Source: VFMC01 sp039796935 (lineage in GTDB: Bacteria > Actinomycetota > Acidimicrobiia > Acidimicrobiales > Ilumatobacteraceae). From it: DNA of 28,254 nt. Made by a program: the position numbers and the translations under genes. Under the pieces are notes generated by a model. The model did no database searches and was not told the origin of the DNA. It was given only the letters and a program-made list of their open reading frames with translations. Position 1 is the stretch's first letter. The number at the start of each line of letters is the position of its first letter. The stretch is from contig JBDKIV010000092.1 of NCBI GenBank assembly GCA_039796935.1, positions 1 to 28,254 of the forward strand. Reading direction: 5' to 3'. Below, in pieces: positions 16,278 through 22,551 of the stretch.

Positions 16278-17060
16278 ATGTCTCCCATCACGACTGCTCT
16301 GGTCACCGCCGCCATCACGATCGCCGTGGTCATGGTCGCGACCTGGATCGTCAGCGTTGCACTGAAGAACGCCTCGATCGTCGACATCGTGTGGGGCGCG
16401 GGCTTCGTCGCCGTGGCCTGGACCGTGGCCCTCACCGTCGACGGCGGCCTCGACGCTCGCAAGACGCTCATCGTCGCCATGACCTCGGTCTGGGGCCTGC
16501 GCCTCGCCGGGTACCTCGGATGGCGAAACCACGGCAAGGGCGAGGACTACCGCTACCGGGCGATGCGCAAGCGCTGGGGGCCACGGTTCCCCATCATCAG
16601 CCTCGGCACGGTCTTCGTCTTCCAGGGTCTGATGATGTGGCTCGTCTCGCTGCCGGTGCAACTCGGCCAGGCCGACGACACCCCGGAACTCGGCGTCATC
16701 GCCCTGCTGGGCGTGATCGTGTGGCTCGTCGGGCTGTTCTTCGAGGTCGTCGGCGATGCACAGCTCAGCCGCTTCAAGGCCGACCCTGCCAACGCGGGGA
16801 CGGTGATGGACCGCGGCCTGTGGCGCTACACACGCCACCCCAACTACTTCGGCGATGCCTGCGTCTGGTGGGGAATCGGCCTCGTCGCCGCCGAGACCGG
16901 ATCGGGCGCATGGGGCCTCGTCGGCTCGCTCGCGATGACGGTGCTCCTCCGGCGGGTGTCGGGGGTGACCCTCCTCGAGAAGTCACTGGTCAAACGACGG
17001 GCCGGCTACACCGAGTACATCGCTCGCACCTCGCCGTTCGTGCCTCGCCCACCACGCTGA
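16278..17060 (+). CDS. DUF1295 integral membrane protein (steroid 5-alpha-reductase C-terminal fold)
   Basis: The 260-residue product has about six hydrophobic segments, including 7-28, 36-54, 65-80, 109-126, 138-157 and 195-220. DIVWGAGFVAVAW near the start and RGLWRYTRHPNYFGDACVWW (about 179-198) are diagnostic of DUF1295. The second motif is shared with steroid 5-alpha-reductases and isoprenylcysteine methyltransferases, where it binds the nicotinamide or methyl-donor cofactor. The C-terminal LEKSLVKRRAGYTEYIARTSPFVPRPPR is also typical. The reaction is unknown; a lipid or steroid reductase is plausible. CGGAG sits seven bases before the ATG. It follows the acyltransferase stop by one base, suggesting a joint membrane-lipid role. 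It converges on the HAD/PlsC gene. Confidence 0.85.
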   Translation: MSPITTALVTAAITIAVVMVATWIVSVALKNASIVDIVWGAGFVAVAWTVALTVDGGLDARKTLIVAMTSVWGLRLAGYLGWRNHGKGEDYRYRAMRKRWGPRFPIISLGTVFVFQGLMMWLVSLPVQLGQADDTPELGVIALLGVIVWLVGLFFEVVGDAQLSRFKADPANAGTVMDRGLWRYTRHPNYFGDACVWWGIGLVAAETGSGAWGLVGSLAMTVLLRRVSGVTLLEKSLVKRRAGYTEYIARTSPFVPRPPR

Positions 17061-17089
17061 GCACACCCGCTCGCCGAGACCAGAGGCAC

Positions 17090-18550
17090 TCAGTCGGTTC
17101 CCGGCCGACGTGCCTGTTCGGGCGTTGCGTCGCGACGGTGGCCCGGAGGAAGGGTTGCGGCCAACTCCTCGGGCGTCGGTGTCTTCCGCTGCCGGCTCTC
17201 GGGCGGCAGCAGCCCCATGATCGCCGACATCATCCGCCGGGTGTCGGCATCGGCGCTGCGGTACTTCATGTCGACCGGCGCCCCCACTCGAACGGTGACG
17301 AGCGGCGGGTCGGCAAGATTGAGCACGTTGGGGATCCGGGCCGACCGGGGCCAGACCCGCTCGGTGCCCCAGAGACCGACCGGCACGACGGGAGCTCCTG
17401 TCATGGCGGCCAGTCGCGCTGCGCCCCAGCGACCCTTCAGCGTCGGCTCGAAGAATGCTGCACCACGGGGGATCGTTCCCTGCGGCATGAGGGCCACCAG
17501 ATCACCCGCCTCGAGCGCCGCCACGGCTGCCTGGAGCGGCTCGTCCGAGCCGGTGCCGCGGTCGACGCGGATGCCACCCATCGCGGCAGCGATCTGGCCG
17601 ATCACCGGAGCATCGAAGACCTCTTTCTTGCCGAGGAAGCGAACCGTCCGCCCGGTTCGGGCGATCGTGAGGGCCATCGCCGCGACGTCGAAGTAACTGC
17701 GGTGGTTGGCGACGACGATCGCCGGACCCTCTGCAGGGATGTGTTCGATACCGGCGATGTCGAAGCGCGCGTACGGGAACAGGAGTGGGTGCGTGAGGCT
17801 GAGCGCCAGCCGCTGCACCTCGAGGTTCACGACGGGGATCTTCGCGAGCGCAGACCCTCCGCGAGCGACGGACAGGTCGATGGTCGGCCAGCGTCGAGCG
17901 GCCGCGACGAGGACCAACCGCGGGTCGGGATTGACCGCATACGGATGACCGACGGCGGCCAGCAACGGGGTGTCGTACACGCTGTCGCTGTAGGCATAAC
18001 TCTGGCGCAGATCGACACCATTGCGGTCGGCCCACTCGCGGACGGCAGCCAACTTGCCGGTGCTCCACACGAAGGGTCCGGCGATGGTCCCGTCGTAGGT
18101 GCCGTCGGCGTTCACGCCGTACCGCGTGGCGACGACATCGTCGAGTCCGAGCAGGTCGGCGAGTGGCTTCACCAGGTCGTAGGGGGTGGTGGTCGCGAGG
18201 ACCACGGGACGCCCGGCTGCTCGATGCTCGTCGAACAACGATGCGGCCAGCGGCTGCACCATGGCGTGCAGGGTGACTGCGGCCTCGGAGGCCGCAGCCG
18301 AGATGGCGTCGCGCGAGCGACCCTTGGCCAGGGCAGCAGCCTGGCGGGCCAACGCCATCGACGGCAGCGTCTCGCCGACCGCATTGAACAATCGGTAGAG
18401 GGCTGATTCCCCCGGAAGGGATCGACTGACGACGCCGGCTGCGCGCATGGCGGTCGAGAACACTTCCCCGGACGCACCCGCCAACAGCGTGCGATCGAGA
18501 TCGAAGAACGCCGCCCCTCGGTTGGTCGATGACGTGGATGGCCTGCTCAT
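17090..18550 (-). CDS. HAD-IB phosphatase fused to a PlsC-like acyltransferase
   Basis: The 486-residue protein joins two enzymes. Residues 12-215 form a HAD subclass IB phosphatase: FFDLDRTLL with nucleophile Asp17 and Asp19, ATTTPYDLVKPLADLLG for motif II, and SYAYSDSVYDTPLLAAVG with Asp189 and Asp193 for motif III. Residues 245-450 form a PlsC domain with NHRSYFD (His283 to Asp288, HX4D), GKKEVFDAPVIG and GGIRVDRG. The usual FPEGTR block reads MPQGTIPRG, so the conserved Glu and Arg are changed. Fusions of this kind are known in actinobacteria and are thought to combine dephosphorylation with acylation in phospholipid synthesis or remodelling. The ATG at 18550 follows the 6C-like RNA by about 28 bases on the same strand. 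Confidence 0.88.
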   Translation of the reverse strand: MSRPSTSSTNRGAAFFDLDRTLLAGASGEVFSTAMRAAGVVSRSLPGESALYRLFNAVGETLPSMALARQAAALAKGRSRDAISAAASEAAVTLHAMVQPLAASLFDEHRAAGRPVVLATTTPYDLVKPLADLLGLDDVVATRYGVNADGTYDGTIAGPFVWSTGKLAAVREWADRNGVDLRQSYAYSDSVYDTPLLAAVGHPYAVNPDPRLVLVAAARRWPTIDLSVARGGSALAKIPVVNLEVQRLALSLTHPLLFPYARFDIAGIEHIPAEGPAIVVANHRSYFDVAAMALTIARTGRTVRFLGKKEVFDAPVIGQIAAAMGGIRVDRGTGSDEPLQAAVAALEAGDLVALMPQGTIPRGAAFFEPTLKGRWGAARLAAMTGAPVVPVGLWGTERVWPRSARIPNVLNLADPPLVTVRVGAPVDMKYRSADADTRRMMSAIMGLLPPESRQRKTPTPEELAATLPPGHRRDATPEQARRPGTD

Positions 18551-18577
18551 CGCACCAGCGTACGCCCCACGGGAAGC

Positions 18578-18698
18578 GAAAACGGGAAAGGCCCCGCTTG
18601 GGGGAAGCGGGGCCTCTCAACCTGAACCCGGTGGCTTGGGGGAACCACCTTGGGTTATGTCGAGCGTCTCGTTGGGGGCCGAGGCGCTTCGATCAACA
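18578..18698 (-). ncRNA. 6C-like small RNA with three C5-loop hairpins
   Basis: Read on the minus strand there are three consecutive hairpins, each with a loop holding CCCCCAA. The first (18692 to 18660) has about 11 pairs with one bulge and one C-A mismatch. The second (18656 to 18625) has arms AACCC/GGGTT and GGTGG/CCACC plus two A-U pairs. The third (18615 to 18589) is a perfect 11-bp stem, AGGCCCCGCTT with its complement, followed by an interrupted T-run (TTT, then TTTT) that fits termination. Two C-loop hairpins and an adjacent HAD-IB gene match the actinobacterial 6C RNA (B11 in Mycobacterium tuberculosis, which from memory lies by the HAD-like Rv3661). The promoter at 18705-18733 places the 5' end near 18698. 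Loops here have five C, not six. A leader of the HAD gene is the alternative. Confidence 0.72.
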
Positions 18699-18704
18699 TG
18701 TGAA

Positions 18705-18733
18705 AGTATGCACGTGAACGAGTGATCGTTCAA
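18705..18733 (-). promoter_or_regulatory. Promoter of the 6C-like RNA with an embedded inverted repeat
   Basis: On the minus strand TTGAAC (18733 to 18728) and CATACT (18710 to 18705) are separated by exactly 17 bases, a good -35/-10 pair. The start would be near 18698, six bases before the first hairpin. A perfect inverted repeat TGAACGA-GTGA-TCGTTCA (18715-18732) occupies the spacer and most of the -35. A protein bound there would exclude RNA polymerase. Promoter strength and the binding protein are untested. Confidence 0.55.
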
Positions 18734-18745
18734 GCTGTAAATCAG

Positions 18746-18758
18746 GATACCTGGTATC
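18746..18758 (+). promoter_or_regulatory. LysR-type box overlapping its own -10
   Basis: GATACC-T-GGTATC is a perfect 6-1-6 inverted repeat ending 10 bases before the LysR start codon at 18769. TATCGT (18755-18760) could be the -10. The transcript would then start about one or two bases before the ATG, which fits the lack of a ribosome site. LysR proteins usually bind such boxes to control their own gene. No -35 is obvious. Confidence 0.45.
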
Positions 18759-18768
18759 GTTTTTCGAG

Positions 18769-19713
18769 ATGGACTTGCGCCAGCTGACGACACTCGTGGC
18801 AATCGCCGATCACGGCACGTTCTCGGCAGCGGCACGAGCGCTCTACACCGTGCAGTCGAATGTCAGCGGACACATCGCACGGCTCGAGAAAGAGCTGGGT
18901 GTCGTGCTCGTCGACCGACAGCGCGGAGGACTGACCGACGAGGGCATGATCGTCGTCGAACGAGCCCGTCGCGTGCTGCACGAACTCGACGACATCGCCG
19001 CCGACATGGCATCGCGCGGCGACGAGGTGTCGGGCGAGGCCAGGTTCGGGTCGATCGGCACCACCGCACGATGGCTTCTTCCGCAGTTGCTCGCCCAGAT
19101 GGAGCGTGAACACCCCGGGGTCCACGTGACGGTGCACGAGGGCAACACGACGGCGCTGGTGCCGCGTGTCGTCAGCGGCCACCTCGACGCCGCCGTGGTG
19201 CACCTTCCGATCGACGACTCCGACGTGACGATCATCCCGCTGTTCGCCGAAGATCTCGTCCTGCTCGCCCATGGTCGTCACCCGCTGTCGTCGTACGAGT
19301 CGATCTCGCTGGCCGAACTCGCGCAGGCACCCCTGCTCTTGCCACCGACCGGCACCGCCATGCGCCGCATCATCGACCGCGCCGCCAGTGCCGCCGACAC
19401 GAGCCTCACGGCTCAGGCCGAGATCGACGGCGTACGCCTGCTCGCATCGCTCGCCTTCGAGGGGTACGGCGCCGCCATCGTGCCCGCGACGGCGATCCCG
19501 CGCTGGCTCAAGGCCGACTTCGCCCGCGTGGCCGTGCCCGAACTACCCCGACGTGTCGTCGGCTGGGTGCAGCGGAAACGGCCCTCACCCAGTGCCCCCA
19601 CCCGGGCCCTGCTCGAGGTGCTCCGCGACGTGGTCGTCAAGCAAGGGCAGCGACAGCCCGGAGTGCACGTGGGCACCGAGGCGTTCCCCTTCGGCACGGC
19701 TCGACCAAGTTGA
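18769..19713 (+). CDS. LysR-family transcriptional regulator
   Basis: The 314-residue protein begins with MDLRQLTTLVAIADHGTF, the start of the LysR winged helix-turn-helix (about 1-60). The recognition region is SAAARALYTVQSNVSGHIARLEKELG, followed by LTDEGMIVVERARRVL. The effector domain (about 88-295) contains RFGSIGTTARWLLPQLL, HPGVHVTVHEGNT and FEGYGAAIVPATAI, a typical two-lobed substrate-binding fold. The effector is unknown. LysR proteins often control the divergent neighbour, here the 6C-like RNA and HAD/PlsC gene, but the carboxyltransferase 48 bases downstream could also be a target. The ATG at 18769 is immediately at the conserved start, apparently leaderless. The last 30 residues beyond the effector domain look non-conserved. 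Confidence 0.92.
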   Translation: MDLRQLTTLVAIADHGTFSAAARALYTVQSNVSGHIARLEKELGVVLVDRQRGGLTDEGMIVVERARRVLHELDDIAADMASRGDEVSGEARFGSIGTTARWLLPQLLAQMEREHPGVHVTVHEGNTTALVPRVVSGHLDAAVVHLPIDDSDVTIIPLFAEDLVLLAHGRHPLSSYESISLAELAQAPLLLPPTGTAMRRIIDRAASAADTSLTAQAEIDGVRLLASLAFEGYGAAIVPATAIPRWLKADFARVAVPELPRRVVGWVQRKRPSPSAPTRALLEVLRDVVVKQGQRQPGVHVGTEAFPFGTARPS

Positions 19714-19761
19714 GTCAGGTGGGACTGCGCCACGGATCGACCCGGGCCTAAGGTGTCGATC

Positions 19762-21105
19762 ATGTCGTCGCTCGCTCTACGCGCCAAGGTTCCCGGCGTG
19801 GTTCGCACCGAGGTGCGCGAACTCGACGGCCGTCGTGTCGTGTGGGCAGAGGTCGATTCGAGCGACCGACAGGGTGCGCTCTCGTCCGTGTCCTCGTCAC
19901 AGATCGAGGCCGCCGCCAGAACGGCGCTCGACGAGCGCCTGCCCCTCGTGACGGTCCTGCGCTCCAGCGGCGCCGACATCCTCGAAGGCTTCGCAGCGCT
20001 CCACGGATGGGGCCTCGCCGCTCGGGCGATCGCCGAGTGCTCGGGCATCGTCCCGGTGGTGATGATCGTCGACGGCCCTGCCGTCAGCGGGCCGGCCCTG
20101 CTGATCGGTCTTGCCGACCTCGTGGTGATGACCGACGCGTCGTACGCCTTCGTGAGTGGTCCGACGATGGTGGCGGAGTTCACCGGCGTCACCATCGCCA
20201 GTGACGAGTTGGGTGGCGCCGCCACGCATGCGCGCTACACCGGCGCCGCCTCGCTGGTGGCACCCGACCTCGACACTGCGGTGTCGATGGCAGCGAGCCT
20301 CCTCGCGTACCTGCCGTCGCACAACGACGACGAACCTCCCGCGTGGCCCACCGACGACGACATCGATCGCTCGACGCCCGAGGCCGGTGCCGTCATCCCC
20401 TCGACGTCGACGGGCAGCTACGACGTGCGCGATGTCATCCGCTCGCTGGCCGACGACGCCGACCTGCTCGAGGTGCGACCACGGTGGGCGACCAACGTGG
20501 TCACGGCGTTCACCACCATCGGCGGGATGCCCGTGGGGATCGTGGCGAATCAGCCGATCTCGCTCGCAGGGACCCTCGACATCCCGGCCTCGCAGAAGGC
20601 AGCTCGATTCGTGGCATTCTGCGATGCCTTCAATCTGCCGATCATCACCCTGGTCGACACGCCGGGGTTCTACCCGGGCAAGGACCTCGAGTGGCGCGGC
20701 ATGATCCGCCACGGAGCCCAACTGGTGTTCGCCTATGCGCGAGCAACGGTTCCACGGATCTGCGTGATCCTGCGCAAGAGCTACGGCGGCGCGTACATCG
20801 TGATGGACTCGAAGAAGATGGGCAACGACCTCTGCCTGGCGTGGCCCTGGGCCGAGCTGGCCGTCATGGGTGCGGGGCAGGCGGCCGCGATCCTGCAGCG
20901 TCGCGCGTCTGCCGACGAGCGCGCAGCGTTCGAGGCCGACTACACCGAGCGTCTGCTCAATCCATACGTCGCCGCCGAGCGCGGCTTCGTCGATGCCGTC
21001 ATCGAGCCGGCCGAGACCCGCTCGGTCATCGCGCACGCCCTGACGACATTGCGGGACAAGCGCGAACGACTCGCGCCTCGCGGTCACGACAACTCCCCCC
21101 TGTGA
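19762..21105 (+). CDS. Acyl-CoA carboxylase carboxyltransferase subunit, atypical and short
   Basis: The 447-residue protein has the crotonase-like carboxyltransferase fold in two halves. The C-terminal half is canonical: LVDTPGFYPGKDLEWRGMIRHGAQL (residues 298-321, split by variable sites), then RKSYGGAYIVMDSKKMGNDLCLAWP (about 338-362) and AELAVMGAGQAAAIL. The N-terminal half has VSGPTMVAEFTGVTIASDELGGAATH (about 131-156). About 70-90 N-terminal residues of the usual 510-540 are missing, and the SGGARIQEG motif reads SSGADILEG. The family transfers carboxyl from biotin to acetyl-, propionyl- or longer acyl-CoA. No biotin carboxylase or biotin carrier gene is nearby, so it must borrow a partner or have another role. 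AAGGTG lies eight bases before the ATG at 19762; a GTG at 19753 is possible. Citrate synthase follows on the same strand after 128 bases. Confidence 0.85.
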   Translation: MSSLALRAKVPGVVRTEVRELDGRRVVWAEVDSSDRQGALSSVSSSQIEAAARTALDERLPLVTVLRSSGADILEGFAALHGWGLAARAIAECSGIVPVVMIVDGPAVSGPALLIGLADLVVMTDASYAFVSGPTMVAEFTGVTIASDELGGAATHARYTGAASLVAPDLDTAVSMAASLLAYLPSHNDDEPPAWPTDDDIDRSTPEAGAVIPSTSTGSYDVRDVIRSLADDADLLEVRPRWATNVVTAFTTIGGMPVGIVANQPISLAGTLDIPASQKAARFVAFCDAFNLPIITLVDTPGFYPGKDLEWRGMIRHGAQLVFAYARATVPRICVILRKSYGGAYIVMDSKKMGNDLCLAWPWAELAVMGAGQAAAILQRRASADERAAFEADYTERLLNPYVAAERGFVDAVIEPAETRSVIAHALTTLRDKRERLAPRGHDNSPL

Positions 21106-21186
21106 CGACTCTCCCCTCGCTCGGTCACCGACGTTCTCCCGAGACGGTTGGTACCACGGGCGGCGCCCAGCACTAGTCTCACTACC

Positions 21187-21202
21187 CGGGGAGCAAGCCC
21201 CG
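21187..21202 (+). promoter_or_regulatory. Small hairpin in the citrate synthase leader
   Basis: CGGGG (21187-21191) pairs with CCCCG (21198-21202) around a six-base loop, 32 bases before the citrate synthase start. The surrounding gap (21106-21233) also holds TAGTCT (21175-21180), a possible -10, without a convincing -35, and the palindrome TGGTACCA (21149-21156). The function of the hairpin is unknown. Confidence 0.25.
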
Positions 21203-21233
21203 ACCATCCAGCAGTGTCCGACAAGGGAGCAAC

Positions 21234-22505
21234 GTGCCCGACACCATCACCATCACCGACGACCGCACGGGAAAGACCGTCACGGTTCCGATCACCGGCG
21301 GGGTCTTCCCCGCCTCGGCAGTCCGGGAACTCGATCCTGCGCTGTACATCTACGACCCGGCCTACATGCAGACGGCTGCCTGCAAGAGCTCGATCACGTA
21401 CCTCGACGGTGATGCCGGCATTCTCCGCTACCGCGGCTATCCGATCGAACAGCTCGCCGAGCACAGCTCGTACCTCGAGGTCGCCTATCTGCTGCTCAAC
21501 GGAGAGCTGCCGACGCCGGCGCAGCTCGACCAGTGGACCTTCGACGTCACGCACCACACCTTCATCCACGAGAACATGCGCAAGCGCTTCGTCGATGGAT
21601 TCCACTATGACGCCCACCCCATGGGGATGCTCGTCAGCTCGCTCGCCGCACTCGGCACGTTCTACAGCGATGCCAAGGAGATCCACGACAAGGACAGCCG
21701 CGACAAGCAGATCCTTCGGCTGATCGCGAAGACCCCGACGCTCGCCGCCATGGCCTATCGCTTCTCCGTCGGCCTGCCGTTCGTGTACCCGAACAACAAC
21801 CTCAGCTTCCCCGCCAACTTCCTCAACATGATGTGGAAGGTCGGCGACGACTACGAGATCGACCCGCGACTCGAGCGCGCCATGGACGTGCTGTTCATCC
21901 TTCACGCCGACCACGAGCAGAACTGCGGCACGACGGCCATGCGCGTGGTCGGCTCGAGCCACGCCGACCCCTATTCGGCGGCGGCCGCTGCCGCCTCGGC
22001 GCTCTACGGGCCGCTGCACGGCGGCGCGAACGAGGCCGTCGTGCGGATGCTCGCCGAGATCGGTTCGATCGACAACGTCCCGGCCTTCATCGAAGAGGTC
22101 AAGAGCGGCAAGGGCAGCCGTCTGATGGGCTTCGGGCACCGGGTGTACAAGAACTACGACCCTCGCGCGACGATCATCAAGAAGACTGCGTACGACGTGT
22201 TCGAAGTGACCGGCAAGAACCCGCTCCTCGACATCGCCCTGAAACTCGAAGAAGCAGCGCTCAGCGATCCGTACTTCGTCGATCGCAAGCTCTACCCGAA
22301 CGTCGACTTCTACTCGGGCCTCATCTACCAGGCACTCGGGTTCCCGGTGGCCATGTTCACGGTGCTGTTCGCCATTCCGCGCACGGTCGGCTGGCTCGCC
22401 CACTGGCAAGAACTGCTGAACGACAAGGACCAGAAGATCAGCCGCCCGCGGCAGTGGTACTCGGGCGTCGACGAGCGCCCGTACGTGCCCCTCGCTCAGC
22501 GCTGA
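21234..22505 (+). CDS. gltA: Citrate synthase, type II (hexameric-type)
   Basis: The 423-residue enzyme condenses acetyl-CoA and oxaloacetate to citrate, the entry step of the TCA cycle. Catalytic residues are visible as His262 (GPLHGGANEAVV), His301 (MGFGHRVYKNYDPR) and Asp358 (PNVDFYSGLIY), with the FILHADHEQNCGTTAMR block at about 221-237. The N-terminal LDPALYIYDPAYMQTAACKS strand region is typical of the long bacterial type II enzymes that have an extra N-terminal domain and may be NADH-sensitive. The GTG at 21234 is preceded by AAGGGAG at good spacing. With aconitase and NADP-isocitrate dehydrogenase also in this window, the route from oxaloacetate to 2-oxoglutarate is complete. The molybdopterin protein gene follows after 46 bases. 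Confidence 0.97.
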   Translation: MPDTITITDDRTGKTVTVPITGGVFPASAVRELDPALYIYDPAYMQTAACKSSITYLDGDAGILRYRGYPIEQLAEHSSYLEVAYLLLNGELPTPAQLDQWTFDVTHHTFIHENMRKRFVDGFHYDAHPMGMLVSSLAALGTFYSDAKEIHDKDSRDKQILRLIAKTPTLAAMAYRFSVGLPFVYPNNNLSFPANFLNMMWKVGDDYEIDPRLERAMDVLFILHADHEQNCGTTAMRVVGSSHADPYSAAAAAASALYGPLHGGANEAVVRMLAEIGSIDNVPAFIEEVKSGKGSRLMGFGHRVYKNYDPRATIIKKTAYDVFEVTGKNPLLDIALKLEEAALSDPYFVDRKLYPNVDFYSGLIYQALGFPVAMFTVLFAIPRTVGWLAHWQELLNDKDQKISRPRQWYSGVDERPYVPLAQR

Positions 22506-22510
22506 CCGCC

Positions 22511-22527
22511 TCCCCGGCGAGCGGGGA
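22511..22527 (+). terminator. Short hairpin after citrate synthase
   Basis: TCCCCG (22511-22516) pairs with CGGGGA (22522-22527) around five bases, just after the stop at 22505 and 25 bases before the next start. There is no U-tract, so it may be a weak terminator or an RNA-stabilising element between two cotranscribed genes. Confidence 0.3.
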
Positions 22528-22551
22528 CGACCAGATGGAAGGGGTGACGCA

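Noticed and set aside
16391..18406. 671-codon plus-strand open frame across DUF1295 and the HAD/PlsC gene
   Set aside because: It overlaps two genes with clear motifs, has no domain of its own and an Arg-rich composition typical of shadow frames.
18589..18615. The 11-bp stem as a simple intrinsic terminator of a protein gene
   Set aside because: Both flanking genes start here and point away from each other, so no protein gene ends at this hairpin; it is better explained as the 3' end of the small RNA.
21149..21156. TGGTACCA palindrome upstream of citrate synthase as a third GntR operator
   Set aside because: It is shorter than the acn site, lacks GTNTANAC and the ACTTGT repeats, and an 8-base palindrome is too common to support a regulon claim.
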